From the NCBI RefSeq assembly GCF_900770955.1, contig NZ_CAAGLX010000011.1, positions 1-64,000 of the forward strand: a DNA stretch of 64,000 nt, in the 5' to 3' direction. The position numbers were made by a program, and so were the translations under genes. Within the stretch, counting starts at the first letter, position 1. Each line of letters begins with the position of its first letter. Under the pieces are notes generated by a model. That model saw only the letters and a program-made list of their open reading frames with translations. It did no database searches and was not told the origin of the DNA. Shown piece after piece: positions 1-8,408 of this stretch. The DNA is from an uncultured Phascolarctobacterium sp. (GTDB lineage: Bacteria > Bacillota > Negativicutes > Acidaminococcales > Acidaminococcaceae).

Positions 1-60
1 GAGTGTAAGTACAGTAATGTATTCAGCGGACCGATACTAATATGTCGAGGGCTTGACTTA
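1..60 (+). rRNA. rrl: 23S ribosomal RNA, 3' end (partial)
   Basis: The first 60 bases match the conserved last segment of bacterial 23S rRNA, including the GACCGATACTAATATGTCGA block just before the 3' terminus. The gene runs off the left edge. The exact 3' end is an estimate. Confidence 0.9.
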
Positions 61-129
61 AGAAGTAAGCCTGATCTTAAAGAAATTCTTCTGTTGAAGT
101 TTTGAGGGTACAACCTCAAAAATAAATAA

Positions 130-246
<117 letters not shown>

Positions 247-248
247 AG

Positions 249-283
249 AAAAACAACCTGTACCAATGGTACAGGTTGTTTTT
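249..283 (+). terminator. rRNA operon terminator
   Basis: Perfect 16-bp inverted repeat (AAAAACAACCTGTACC with a 3-nt loop) ending in a run of T. It sits directly after 5S rRNA. The flanking A and T runs would let it work in both directions. Confidence 0.9.
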
Positions 284-633
284 CTATTTGTAGATATGTA
301 CCGAACAGGGAACCTGACTGCCCAGCCACCGCATTTGAAGGAGCTTTGCGACGCGCAAGCATGTGTAACACTAACTACCGCACTTTTTCATATTCGCAAG
401 GAGTATATCGTTCCGGTCAGTAGCAATTTTCCTGTGCCCAAGGGCACAACTCAAATTTCGCATGGAAGCAGGAAGAAACTTCGGTAAAATTTGTCAGAAG
501 TTAATATTTGGTTACGTACCCTTGTTTCTCTGCTTCCAGATGCTCATTAGCTAAAATTACTATTCCCTGCATGATATTACCTCTCGCTCAATTTGCTTGT
601 ATTGATGAACAAATATTGTGAATCGATAGGTAC
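284..633. other. Intergenic stretch without a convincing gene
   Basis: About 350 bases between the rRNA terminator and the pcp promoter. It contains the short inverted repeat GTGCCCAAGGGCAC near 435-448, and GGAAGCAG near 464 that can pair with CTGCTTCC near 532. A 23-codon minus-strand frame (501-572, starting MQGIVILANEHLEAEK, with GAGAGGT upstream) is present but has no further support. Nothing else is recognisable. Confidence 0.5.
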
Positions 634-662
634 TTGCACCGCCTTTTCACTTGTTCTATAAT
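634..662 (+). promoter_or_regulatory. Promoter of pcp
   Basis: TTGCAC (634-639), 17-bp spacer, TATAAT (657-662). It is 31 bp upstream of the pcp start codon. Confidence 0.65.
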
Positions 663-692
663 ATACCTATCTTATTTTTCAGGAGCACGCAT

Positions 693-1280
693 ATGAAATC
701 ATTACTTATCACTGGCTTTGATCCTTTTGCCCACTATATCGTCAATCCTTCCTGGAAAGCAGTAAAGGCTTTGCCGGATATTGTTGGAGATTATCAGCTG
801 CATAAGCTGATGCTGCCTAATATTTTTGATTTAGAGGCTAAAATTTTGCTGGAGGAAGTTGGAAGAGTAAAGCCTGATGTTATTTTGCTGTGTGGTATGA
901 ACAGTGGCAGTACAAGATTGCAATTAAATCTGGCAGCATTAAATATCCGTGATGCTTTTTTGGAGGATAACCTTGGTCATAGGCCGTGGGGCGTGCCAAT
1001 CAGGGAGGGCGCTCCTGATGCTTATTTTGCTACAATTCCTGTGCATAATATGGTGCGCACATTACGAGCCAGGCATTATCCTGTTGATTTAGCGCTAAGC
1101 TCCGGTGGCTTTGTCTGCAACGATATTTTTTATCTTGCTCTGCATGCTTTCAATGGTACGGATACAAAAGTAGGCTTTGTGCATGTACCTTTACTGCCGG
1201 AAATGGTTATGGATGAGAGTATGGCCCTGCCATTAGAAAAAACTACGGAAGTTTTGCAAGCAATAATAAAAGAATTATAA
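693..1280 (+). CDS. pcp: Pyroglutamyl-peptidase I family protein (peptidase C15)
   Basis: 195 residues, close to the usual 200-215. The family removes N-terminal pyroglutamate from peptides in the cytoplasm. The N-terminal GFDPF motif (residues 8-12) with NPSWKAV, the catalytic Cys142 in GGFVCND and His164 in GFVHVP are all visible. The third catalytic residue, Glu81 of the Bacillus amyloliquefaciens enzyme (in the TPERVAIN block), aligns with Asn79 here (LQLNLAALN), so activity may be altered. The start at 693 follows AGGAG at a 7-base gap. An in-frame ATG further upstream lacks a ribosome-binding site. Monocistronic, with its own promoter and terminator. Confidence 0.85.
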   Translation: MKSLLITGFDPFAHYIVNPSWKAVKALPDIVGDYQLHKLMLPNIFDLEAKILLEEVGRVKPDVILLCGMNSGSTRLQLNLAALNIRDAFLEDNLGHRPWGVPIREGAPDAYFATIPVHNMVRTLRARHYPVDLALSSGGFVCNDIFYLALHAFNGTDTKVGFVHVPLLPEMVMDESMALPLEKTTEVLQAIIKEL

Positions 1281-1284
1281 TTTA

Positions 1285-1315
1285 CCGGATAGCTTCTACG
1301 GCTATCCGGATTTTG
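1285..1315 (+). terminator. Terminator of pcp
   Basis: CCGGATAGC / GCTATCCGG hairpin followed by ATTTT, 4 bases after the pcp stop codon. Confidence 0.8.
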
Positions 1316-1408
1316 CATATCTAAGCACTATTTTGAATGTTAAAATGCTATTATTTTTTTCTGCAAAGCGCTATAATATTAAAGCAAAGCAGAATGGCAG
1401 GTGATAAG

Positions 1409-2050
1409 ATGTACTTTCAATACGGCGAAACAGAAATAAATTATCTTAAGCGCAAGGATAAGAAACTGGCTTGGGCTATAGAGCAAATCGGTTATATAGA
1501 GCGCAGGCTGGACGCTAATCTTTTTGCTGCAGTTGTACGTCATATTGTCGGGCAGCAGATATCATCCAAGGCACAGGCAACTGTCTGGGCACGTTTGGAG
1601 GCAAGGCTGGCAACGGTTACACCTTTGGCAGTGCATGCTACGTCGGCACAGGAGCTTCAGGCTTTGGGAATGAGCCTGCGTAAGGCGGAATACATCAAGG
1701 ATTTTGCTGATAGAATTGTCGGCGGTGAGTTTGATTTGCAGGCAGTGGAGAAGATGAGTGACGCAGAGGCAATAACAGCTTTGAGCAGCCTGAAGGGTAT
1801 CGGTAAATGGACGGCAGAAATGATTTTGCTGTTCTGCCTGCAGCGTCCGGATATTTTTAGCTATGACGATCTGGCAATTCAGCGCGGTTTGCGGATGCTG
1901 TACCATCATCGGAAAATTACGCGTGAGCTGTTTGCCAAATACCAAAAGCGCTACAGTCCCTACGGCAGTACGGCAGCCATTTACCTTTGGGCTATTGCCG
2001 GCGGTGCGATTGAGGGCATGAAGGATTATGCTCCTGCAAAAAAACGTTAA
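1409..2050 (+). CDS. DNA-3-methyladenine glycosylase II-like (HhH-GPD family)
   Basis: 213-residue base-excision repair glycosylase of the AlkA type, which removes alkylated purines. The helix-hairpin-helix LKGIGKWTAEMIL lies at about residues 128-140. It is followed by PDIFSYDDLAIQRG, where Asp153/Asp154 supply the catalytic aspartate of the HhH-GPD fold. VRHIVGQQIS near residue 45 is also typical. The start at 1409 is preferred over an in-frame ATG at 1394 because AGGTGA lies 5 bases upstream of it. An O6-alkylguanine methyltransferase follows within 56 bp, so the two form an alkylation-repair pair. It lacks the AlkA N-terminal domain found in E. coli, as is common in short bacterial forms. 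Confidence 0.85.
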   Translation: MYFQYGETEINYLKRKDKKLAWAIEQIGYIERRLDANLFAAVVRHIVGQQISSKAQATVWARLEARLATVTPLAVHATSAQELQALGMSLRKAEYIKDFADRIVGGEFDLQAVEKMSDAEAITALSSLKGIGKWTAEMILLFCLQRPDIFSYDDLAIQRGLRMLYHHRKITRELFAKYQKRYSPYGSTAAIYLWAIAGGAIEGMKDYAPAKKR

Positions 2051-2105
2051 ATTACAAGGGTTTGATTCCCTTTAGTGCTACCATGAAAAATAAATGAGGT
2101 TGAAT

Positions 2106-2639
2106 ATGTTGTACTATAAAAAGATTTCTTCGCCTTTAGGAGAGATAACCTTACGCAGTGATGGGCAGGCTTTGACAGGTCTATGGTTTGCGGATGATAA
2201 GCATTATGGCGATAAAGATATTCAAAATGCACAAAATGCGGAATTACCCATATTTGTGCTTGCCGAAAAGTGGTTGGAGGAATATTTTGCAGGCTGCGAG
2301 CCGAAGGTAAATCTACCTTTGCAATTTACCGGTAGCGATTTTCAGGAAAGTGTCTGGAAGATATTGCAAAATATTCCTTATGGCAGCCTCATTACTTACG
2401 GCGATATTGCGCGCAAAATTGCAGCGCAGCGTGGTCTTGCGCGCATGTCGGCGCAGGCTGTAGGAGGTGCAGTGGGGCGTAATCCGTTGTGCATTATTAT
2501 TCCGTGTCATCGCGTTATCGGCGCTGATGGCAGTCTTACCGGTTATGGCGGCGGTATGTGGCGCAAGGTGCGTCTGCTTGAGCTGGAAAAGGTGGATATG
2601 AGTAAATTAACTGTACCAACAAAGGGCACAGCTTTATAA
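2106..2639 (+). CDS. ogt: Methylated-DNA--protein-cysteine S-methyltransferase
   Basis: 177-residue suicide repair protein that moves the alkyl group from O6-alkylguanine to its own cysteine. The invariant PCHRVIG motif is present with acceptor Cys134, preceded by the MSAQAVGGAVGRNP recognition-helix region and followed by LTGYGGGMWRK. The start at 2106 follows AGGTTGA. The upstream in-frame ATG (2094) lies before that ribosome-binding site. It forms a repair pair with the AlkA-like glycosylase just upstream, and an MFS exporter begins 11 bp downstream, so all three may be co-transcribed. Confidence 0.93.
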   Translation: MLYYKKISSPLGEITLRSDGQALTGLWFADDKHYGDKDIQNAQNAELPIFVLAEKWLEEYFAGCEPKVNLPLQFTGSDFQESVWKILQNIPYGSLITYGDIARKIAAQRGLARMSAQAVGGAVGRNPLCIIIPCHRVIGADGSLTGYGGGMWRKVRLLELEKVDMSKLTVPTKGTAL

Positions 2640-2650
2640 AGGAGTTTTTT

Positions 2651-3829
2651 ATGAATAAAATGTATTATCCTGTTGTCGCTTTGGCATTAGGACATCTTGT
2701 TACCGATATGCAGGCGGGGGCTCTGCCTATCGTTTTACCGCAGCTGAAGGAGCTGTTTTCCTTGAGCTATTCACAATTGGCAGCGATTGTACTGCTGCAA
2801 AATATTATGTCATCCGTTATTCAGCCTGCCTTCGGCTATCTTACCGACAGGCGCTCGCTGCCACGCTTCCTGCCGCTTTGCGCGGCGCTGGCAGGTGCAG
2901 GCTTCGCTTTTGTAGGCTGGGTATCAAGCTATACGTTGCTTTTATGCACGGTTATTTTCATTAGCCTGGCGAGTGCAACCTATCACCCGCAGGCTTCTAA
3001 AACAGTCAACTTTTTGAGTGATGACACCAACCGCACGAAGAATATGGGCTTGTTTTCTATCGGCGGTAATGCCGGTATGGCGGTGGGTTCTATCTTCATG
3101 ACCTTCCTGTTAGGTCTGGCCGGCGGCATTCATAACACTATGTATTTTGCTGTCCCCGGCTTGCTGGTTTTCTTGCTGATGGCTAAGGCGATGCCTGATT
3201 ATATCCGTGTCAACAAGGAGCATGAGGTGCAGCAGGCTAAGAAGGCTGCTGACGGTACAAGCGAAAAAATGTCATATTTTGCGCTTTTCCTGATTTTGTT
3301 CTATATCTTTATGCGTTCTTCTATTCACAGTGGTATTTCAACGTATCTGCCGTTGTATTTTATGAAGTTCCGCGGCTTTGAGGCAGTTTTCTCCAGCAGT
3401 CTGGTGTCCGGCTTCCTGTTAGGCGGTGTGGCAGGTACCTATGTCGGTTCTATTTTGAGCGACAGGCTGGGAGCACGCAAAATTCTTTTAGGCTCTATTA
3501 CGCTGAGCATTCCGGCGATTTACTGTATTACGATTGCTACGACGAAGCTTTTTGCTATGACATCTGTTGTTATCGCAGGCTTTTGCATCATCGGTTCCTT
3601 TGCGACGACCATTATTATTGCACAGTGCATGATGCCTAATAATGTTGGTATGGCGTCCGGTCTGACAATCGGCTTCAGTGTTGGCTTAGGCGGTTTTGGC
3701 GTAACAATTCTCGGCGTGCTGGCCGATAAGTTCGGCCTGCCGATGGTTATGCAGCTTTTGGTATGGCTGCCGATTGTAGCGGCGATTACGGCTATTTGGA
3801 TTCCGATACCGAAAAAATTACAAAAATAA
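2651..3829 (+). CDS. MFS transporter, fosmidomycin-resistance (Fsr) type
   Basis: 392-residue inner-membrane protein with about 12 hydrophobic segments. The N terminus (ALGHLVTDMQAGALPIVLP) and the GYLTDRRSLPRFLP loop after helix 2 fit the Fsr-like branch of the major facilitator superfamily, which exports drugs or small metabolites. A second half-repeat has GSILSDRLGARKIL. The AAGGAG ribosome-binding site overlaps the end of ogt, with an 11-bp gap between genes. The substrate cannot be read from sequence. Confidence 0.8.
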   Translation: MNKMYYPVVALALGHLVTDMQAGALPIVLPQLKELFSLSYSQLAAIVLLQNIMSSVIQPAFGYLTDRRSLPRFLPLCAALAGAGFAFVGWVSSYTLLLCTVIFISLASATYHPQASKTVNFLSDDTNRTKNMGLFSIGGNAGMAVGSIFMTFLLGLAGGIHNTMYFAVPGLLVFLLMAKAMPDYIRVNKEHEVQQAKKAADGTSEKMSYFALFLILFYIFMRSSIHSGISTYLPLYFMKFRGFEAVFSSSLVSGFLLGGVAGTYVGSILSDRLGARKILLGSITLSIPAIYCITIATTKLFAMTSVVIAGFCIIGSFATTIIIAQCMMPNNVGMASGLTIGFSVGLGGFGVTILGVLADKFGLPMVMQLLVWLPIVAAITAIWIPIPKKLQK

Positions 3830-3918
3830 AATAACATATGCTGAAAAAATGGTCCTCGAAACTTTACGCTTGCCGTTAGTAAATCATATAATAAATTTTT
3901 ACAGAGGGGTATTTTCTT

Positions 3919-4797
3919 ATGGATAATTATAGACTTGGCATTTTTTATGGTCTTGGAGCCTATCTTTTATGGGGCGTGCTGCCGATATACTGGAAGCTGC
4001 TGCAGCATGTTGAGGCGATGGAAATTTTGGCGAGCCGTTTTTTATGGTCAGCCGTTTTCGTCTTTCTCTTGTTATTGGCAACAGGCAAGCTAAACATCTT
4101 TATGCAGGAAACCAAGGCGATTTTCAGTACGAAAAAGACAGCCTGCTGCATGGTGTTGGCAGCAATTATGATTAGCTTCAACTGGGGTATTTTTATCTGG
4201 GCGGTAGAAGCTGGACGCATTGTAGAAACAAGCATGGGCTATTATATCAGCCCGCTGATGAATGTGCTCTTTGGTGTAGTATTTCTGCGTGAGCGCCTTG
4301 CTAAGCTGCAGATTGCAGCAGTTAGCTGCGCTGCTGTCGGCATTGGTGTGATTATTGTTCATAACGGCGGCCTGCCTTGGGTAGCACTGACGCTGCCATT
4401 AACCTTTGCCTTCTATGGTTTACTGAAAAAAATTATTGTTGCCCAACCGATGACGAGTATTCTGTTGGAAACATTATTGATTTCGCCCTTGGCTGCAGGC
4501 TACTTATATTACCTTAGTATCAACAAAGGTACCGTTTATCAAAGCTGTGATATGAATACGTTGCTGCTTTTAGCAGGTGCCGGCGCTGTTACGGCGACAC
4601 CGATGCTGTTGTTTACGGCCTGCGCGCGTAAGCTTCCTTTGAATATTGTAGGCTTTTTGCAATATATTTCGCCGTCTATCTCGCTGATGATAGGTGTGCT
4701 GATTTACGGTGAACCGTTTACCGGTACTACTGCTGCAGCCTTTGGCTGCATTTGGGCAGGACTTGCGCTGTTCATCTGGTCGCAGATAAGAAGATAA
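3919..4797 (+). CDS. rarD: RarD family EamA/DMT transporter
   Basis: 292 residues with about ten membrane segments made of two EamA repeats. The start GIFYGLGAYLLWGVLPIYWK and the FNWGIFIWAVEAGRIVETS-like block are characteristic of RarD, a drug/metabolite transporter of uncertain substrate. The start follows AGAGGGG. It is monocistronic and ends 4 bases before a terminator hairpin. Confidence 0.88.
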   Translation: MDNYRLGIFYGLGAYLLWGVLPIYWKLLQHVEAMEILASRFLWSAVFVFLLLLATGKLNIFMQETKAIFSTKKTACCMVLAAIMISFNWGIFIWAVEAGRIVETSMGYYISPLMNVLFGVVFLRERLAKLQIAAVSCAAVGIGVIIVHNGGLPWVALTLPLTFAFYGLLKKIIVAQPMTSILLETLLISPLAAGYLYYLSINKGTVYQSCDMNTLLLLAGAGAVTATPMLLFTACARKLPLNIVGFLQYISPSISLMIGVLIYGEPFTGTTAAAFGCIWAGLALFIWSQIRR

Positions 4798-4801
4798 AAA
4801 T

Positions 4802-4846
4802 AAACTCCTGTTAGCAGGCTAGAAGCCCGTCAGCAGGAGTTTTTGC
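4802..4846 (+). terminator. Terminator of rarD
   Basis: AAACTCCTG pairs with CAGGAGTTT around an inner GC-rich loop, followed by TTTT. Confidence 0.75.
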
Positions 4847-4925
4847 GTTTAGCAATAATGCCCATTTTTGAAAAATACAGGCTGCTTATGCTATAATTAT
4901 ATTTGTTTTTTATGGAGGTGTTATA

Positions 4926-5954
4926 GTGAGCTTTTTCTCAGATAAGTGGCGCGGTATTGTATTATGTGCTGTTTTGGCAGTGCCGTGTTGGTTTTTAGGC
5001 AAGCTGGTGCCTGTAGTCGGCGCGCCGGTCTTTGCAATTCTTTTGGGTATGCTGGTGGCGCTGGTGTGGCCTGTTCAGGCTGCGTTTAAGAGCGGTGTAG
5101 GCTTTGTATCTAAAAATGTGCTGCAGTACGCAGTAATCCTGCTTGGCTTCGGGCTGAATATTTCCGTTGTACTGGCAACCGGTAAGCAGTCATTGCCGAT
5201 TATCGTCTGCACGATTGCAACCTCGCTCATCGTGGCCTATGTGCTGCATAAGGTGATGCATATCCCAGGCAAGATTTCCACGCTTATCGGCGTAGGTTCG
5301 TCTATCTGCGGCGGTAGTGCGGTAGCAGCGACAGCGCCTGTCATCAAGGCCGATGATGAAGAGGTGGCGCAGGCTATCAGCGTTATCTTTTTCTTTAACG
5401 TGCTGGCAGCATTGCTTTTCCCCTGGTTAGGTACAGTGCTGGGATTTTCTACGACAAGCGGTGAGGCCTTTGGCATTTTCGCCGGTACGGCGGTGAACGA
5501 TACCTCTTCGGTTACAGCAACGGCGGCAACCTGGGATGCTATGTTTGGCTTGGGAACGGCAACGCTGGATAAGGCGGTGACGGTAAAGCTGACGCGTACG
5601 CTGGCGATTATTCCGATTACCTTGGTTTTAGGCTATCTTGTAGGTAAACGTGAACAGGGTGCAAGTAATGAGGTGAATATCAGGAGCATTGTGCCCAGTT
5701 TTATACTGTACTTTGTGCTTGCTTCACTGATTACGACCTTAGCGACAAGCATGGGCGTGGCAGCAGAGGTTTTTGCACCGCTCAAATGGCTCAGTAAATT
5801 CTTTATCGTTATGGCGATGGCGGCAGTAGGTCTGAATACAAATATTGTAAAGCTGGTAACAACAAGCAGCAAGCCTTTGGGACTCGGTCTTGGCTGTTGG
5901 GCAGGCATTACTGTTGTGAGCCTGCTGCTGCAGCATCTGCTTAATCTTTGGTAA
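4926..5954 (+). CDS. YeiH family putative sulfate/anion exporter
   Basis: 342-residue inner-membrane protein with about ten hydrophobic helices, matching the YeiH/UPF0324 family. Diagnostic stretches are GSSICGGSAVAATAPVI (around residue 125) and AGTAVNDTSSVTATA (around residue 190). The family is linked to export of sulfate or sulfur compounds, but the substrate is uncertain. It begins with GTG at 4926, placed by GGAGGTG 7 bases upstream. Own terminator downstream. Confidence 0.85.
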   Translation: MSFFSDKWRGIVLCAVLAVPCWFLGKLVPVVGAPVFAILLGMLVALVWPVQAAFKSGVGFVSKNVLQYAVILLGFGLNISVVLATGKQSLPIIVCTIATSLIVAYVLHKVMHIPGKISTLIGVGSSICGGSAVAATAPVIKADDEEVAQAISVIFFFNVLAALLFPWLGTVLGFSTTSGEAFGIFAGTAVNDTSSVTATAATWDAMFGLGTATLDKAVTVKLTRTLAIIPITLVLGYLVGKREQGASNEVNIRSIVPSFILYFVLASLITTLATSMGVAAEVFAPLKWLSKFFIVMAMAAVGLNTNIVKLVTTSSKPLGLGLGCWAGITVVSLLLQHLLNLW

Positions 5955-5981
5955 GCTGAATAAAATTTAATTTTGCACCGG

Positions 5982-6019
5982 AAACAGCGACAAATAATAG
6001 TTTGTTCGCTGTTTTTTGC
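5982..6019 (+). terminator. Terminator of the YeiH-type gene
   Basis: AAACAGCGA / TCGCTGTTT hairpin followed by TTTT. Confidence 0.75.
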
Positions 6020-6108
6020 ATTTTAAAAGGCTGTTTTGCTTGTGAGCGGGACGATGTGGGACCCCTAGATATAGTGTTGTGGAAATCTCCCGCCAGTTGT
6101 TATTAAAG

Positions 6109-6256
6109 TTATCCACAGATTGTGCATAACATGTTGATAATTGTGTAAAATCCTTGTAAACAAGCCACTTTTTTCTCAGAGGCTGGTGGATAACACTCTG
6201 TATAACTAAAAGTTATACACAAAAACTGTGGATAAGTCTGTTGATACTGTTGATAA
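6109..6256. promoter_or_regulatory. Cluster of DnaA boxes
   Basis: Within 150 bp there are four perfect TTATNCACA boxes: 6109-6117 (+), 6121-6129 (-), 6213-6221 (+) and 6227-6235 (-). Near matches with one mismatch lie at 6132-6140, 6142-6150, 6185-6193 and 6248-6256. AT-rich sequence follows to about 6400. No dnaA or dnaN gene is adjacent. It may be an origin, a DnaA-titrating site, or a DnaA-responsive control region for the gene at 6447. See findings. Confidence 0.75.
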
Positions 6257-6446
6257 CCTTACACTAAATATCGGAAACAGGGGATATAATTTCCGGGAAA
6301 ACAAGATTATTTCCTATTGATGAGGTGTATTTTGTATACAAACGCAAGTTTTTTTGCTATCTGCAAAGTTTTTGCTTGCGTAATAGACGATTTTTGTTCA
6401 TAATATTACTATGACTAATTGTAAGTAAATGGAGGAATATTAGGTT

Positions 6447-7805
6447 ATGGCATTAAAGCAAATGGAAGCATTGGCAGCTTTGCGTGAGGCTGCAGGTGAA
6501 GTTATAGAAACTTCTTTGTGTGATGTACAGGGCAACTGGCTGGCATTGGTAAATACTCAGGAAGGCAAGCGTCTGGCTTTTGCTGCAAAGGGTGAAGCTG
6601 CTTTGAGCGCACTGTGGAAGGATGTTGAGCAGGAAGCAGACGTTAAGGACGTGCATGTTTCCGTTATGGCATTGAATGCGAATAATGCTGCGCTGGTGCG
6701 CCGCTATGTTAAATGGACTGCACCGACTGCCTGCGGCACAAAGGGTGCCAGCATCGGCTTCAGCGATTGGCTGGGCGAAGCAGATGCGGTTGTGGCAGAG
6801 CTGTTTGGCAAGCGTCAGCTGAAGCCTGTATTGGTTGACTTTACTACCGAGGACAGCGAGGCACTGCAGCGCTATTTTGTACAGGCTGTGGATACCGCAA
6901 CCTGGGGCGTGCTCGAAGAAGGCTATAAGGAAGGCTACGGCGCTAATGCTGCAGGCCTGAAAACCGAAGAGGAAATCGTTAAGGCTCTGCTCTATGGTTA
7001 CAGCATGATTGGCTTTGACTGCTGCGATAAGATTGACCTGGGCATTGAAAAGCTGTCTGACGAGGCTGTTGATAAACGCTTTGAGCAGTTTAACGAAACC
7101 TTCCGTGCTGCATTGCATGCATCCTATCTGAACGCTGAGTTCAAGGTTGGTACCAGCAAAATTACCTTTACGGAAAATCAGCTGCATCGTATTGTCCTGG
7201 AATATGGTGAAGCAATTATGCATATCCAGTTCATCTATAATTCCTATCTGAAAAATACTCCGTGGGATATTGACTTTGAGCTGGACCTGTCCAAGCCGGA
7301 TAAGGTGCTGACTCCGGAGGAGCATTACCTGATCGGTAACGAGCTGCAGCGTAACGGCATTAAGCTGACTGCTATCTGTCTTGACCCGCTGAAAGATGCA
7401 GAGGCTGTAAACGATAACCTGCAGCTGCACTGCGAGATTGCTGATACCTTCGGCTATCGCCTGAGCTTTAAAAATGCGGATATTGCCATGAACGATACTG
7501 CTGCTGCTATGAAATATCTGAAGGGTAAGGTTCATTTCAAAATGAACAATATTCTCTGGCTGAGTGCAGTAGAGCTGGTAAAAGCTCTGGATGCTGACCT
7601 GTTCGGCAAGCTGTGTGCTGCCTGCGGCTGTGAGCCTGCGGCAGAGGCTGATGACCGTGCACTGGTGCTTGGTTACAGAAAGGCGCTGAATCCGAAGGAA
7701 GATGGCAATGTTGCTGCCGCTGTGAAGGCTTTCCTGGAAGCACATCATGCTGAATATGCTGCTGCCATCAAGAAGAATGTTGCTGCTAAATTAAAGAATA
7801 TCTAA
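6447..7805 (+). CDS. UxaE-like protein (tagaturonate epimerase family), divergent active site
   Basis: 452 residues, most probably cytoplasmic, with no signal or membrane segment. The block ATWGVLEEGYKEGYGANAAG (around residues 151-170) and DIDFELDLSK (around 275) closely resemble what I remember of UxaE, the tagaturonate-fructuronate epimerase described from Thermotoga. In those enzymes a later strand carries an LHSGSDKFS-type motif. The matching place here reads LSFKNADIAMND (around residues 345-356), without the His and Ser-Asp-Lys residues, so epimerase activity is doubtful. No hexuronate genes are nearby. GGAGGA precedes the ATG by 10 bases. The upstream region contains the DnaA-box cluster. 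Confidence 0.55.
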   Translation: MALKQMEALAALREAAGEVIETSLCDVQGNWLALVNTQEGKRLAFAAKGEAALSALWKDVEQEADVKDVHVSVMALNANNAALVRRYVKWTAPTACGTKGASIGFSDWLGEADAVVAELFGKRQLKPVLVDFTTEDSEALQRYFVQAVDTATWGVLEEGYKEGYGANAAGLKTEEEIVKALLYGYSMIGFDCCDKIDLGIEKLSDEAVDKRFEQFNETFRAALHASYLNAEFKVGTSKITFTENQLHRIVLEYGEAIMHIQFIYNSYLKNTPWDIDFELDLSKPDKVLTPEEHYLIGNELQRNGIKLTAICLDPLKDAEAVNDNLQLHCEIADTFGYRLSFKNADIAMNDTAAAMKYLKGKVHFKMNNILWLSAVELVKALDADLFGKLCAACGCEPAAEADDRALVLGYRKALNPKEDGNVAAAVKAFLEAHHAEYAAAIKKNVAAKLKNI

Positions 7806-7819
7806 AATTAAAATTCAGA

Positions 7820-7849
7820 GGCTTCCCAAAAATTTTGGGAAGTCTTTTT
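7820..7849 (+). terminator. Terminator of the UxaE-like gene
   Basis: GCTTCCCAAAA / TTTTGGGAAGT hairpin followed by TTTTT. Confidence 0.85.
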
Positions 7850-8014
7850 GTTTTAAACAATACAAAAAGGGCTTGGTGTCATGCTTTTGCGTCATGGATA
7901 CTTGTGCACTTTGTCTACTAAAAATTAGCGTGAAAAATTTAATCATTTAAATAGTACATGTAAGGTGGACAAAAGGCTGAAAATGTTCTTGCGCAATGAC
8001 TAAAAACAGTGAAA

Positions 8015-8028
8015 TGTAAAATTTTACA
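8015..8028. promoter_or_regulatory. Perfect 14-bp palindrome upstream of the ilv promoter
   Basis: TGTAAAATTTTACA ends 8 bp before the -35 element of the T-box promoter. The position suits an operator for a dimeric regulator. The regulator is unknown. Confidence 0.35.
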
Positions 8029-8036
8029 AAAAGTTG

Positions 8037-8065
8037 TTGACAAATGGTTTGGTTGGGTGTATAGT
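8037..8065 (+). promoter_or_regulatory. Promoter of the ilv operon
   Basis: Consensus TTGACA (8037-8042), 17-bp spacer and TATAGT (8060-8065). Transcription would begin just before the T-box leader. Confidence 0.8.
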
Positions 8066-8071
8066 ATCAGT

Positions 8072-8330
8072 AATTTCAAATTGCAAACCAAAGGTTATGA
8101 TTGGGACTAAAGATAAGCGTAGAGTTTTAGAGAGCCGGTGTCTGGTGCAAACCGGTACGAAGCCTTATTGATTAAATCACCCATGAACTCGTCAGCGAAA
8201 GCTTTGCAAGTAGACTGATGCGCAACGGATGCGTTATTTCCGAGCCGGTTGATGGACTGGTGCTGAAAGTAATAAATTAGGGTGGTACCGCGTATTATAC
8301 GCCCCTGCATATATGCAGGGGCGTTTTTTT
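8072..8330 (+). promoter_or_regulatory. T-box leader (tRNA-sensing), probably isoleucine-responsive
   Basis: The conserved T-box sequence AGGGTGGTACCGCG lies at 8279-8292, directly before an intrinsic terminator (GCCCCTGCAT / ATGCAGGGGC then seven T, 8299-8330). The long stem I region begins near 8100. A plausible specifier is ATC at 8176-8178, followed by A, which would read isoleucine. This fits the branched-chain genes downstream. Uncharged tRNA should favour the antiterminator and let transcription reach the small ALS subunit, ilvB and ilvC. The T-box call is firm. The specifier is an inference. Confidence 0.9.
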
Positions 8331-8408
8331 AATACTACTCCTGAAAAGTCCATCAAAAGATAATTGACGTAGTAGAAAATTAAGGTGTTCTTGATAGGAG
8401 GAATTAAC

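Noticed and set aside
266..487. 73-codon open frame after the 5S gene
   Set aside because: It begins inside the rRNA terminator hairpin, has no ribosome-binding site and no recognisable protein features.
501..572. 23-codon minus-strand frame with a GAGAGGT Shine-Dalgarno
   Set aside because: Nothing but the ribosome-binding site supports it; no promoter, terminator or conserved feature was seen, so it is only mentioned under the intergenic entry.
6109..6256. Calling the DnaA-box cluster the chromosomal origin
   Set aside because: No dnaA/dnaN beside it, and the rRNA operon and genes on the left run toward it in the same direction as those on the right, unlike a normal bidirectional origin. 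Kept only as a DnaA-box cluster.
6453..7748. 431-codon antisense frame opposite the UxaE-like gene
   Set aside because: A by-product of codon bias on the coding strand. It has Cys/Gln/His-rich random-looking composition and no ribosome-binding site.
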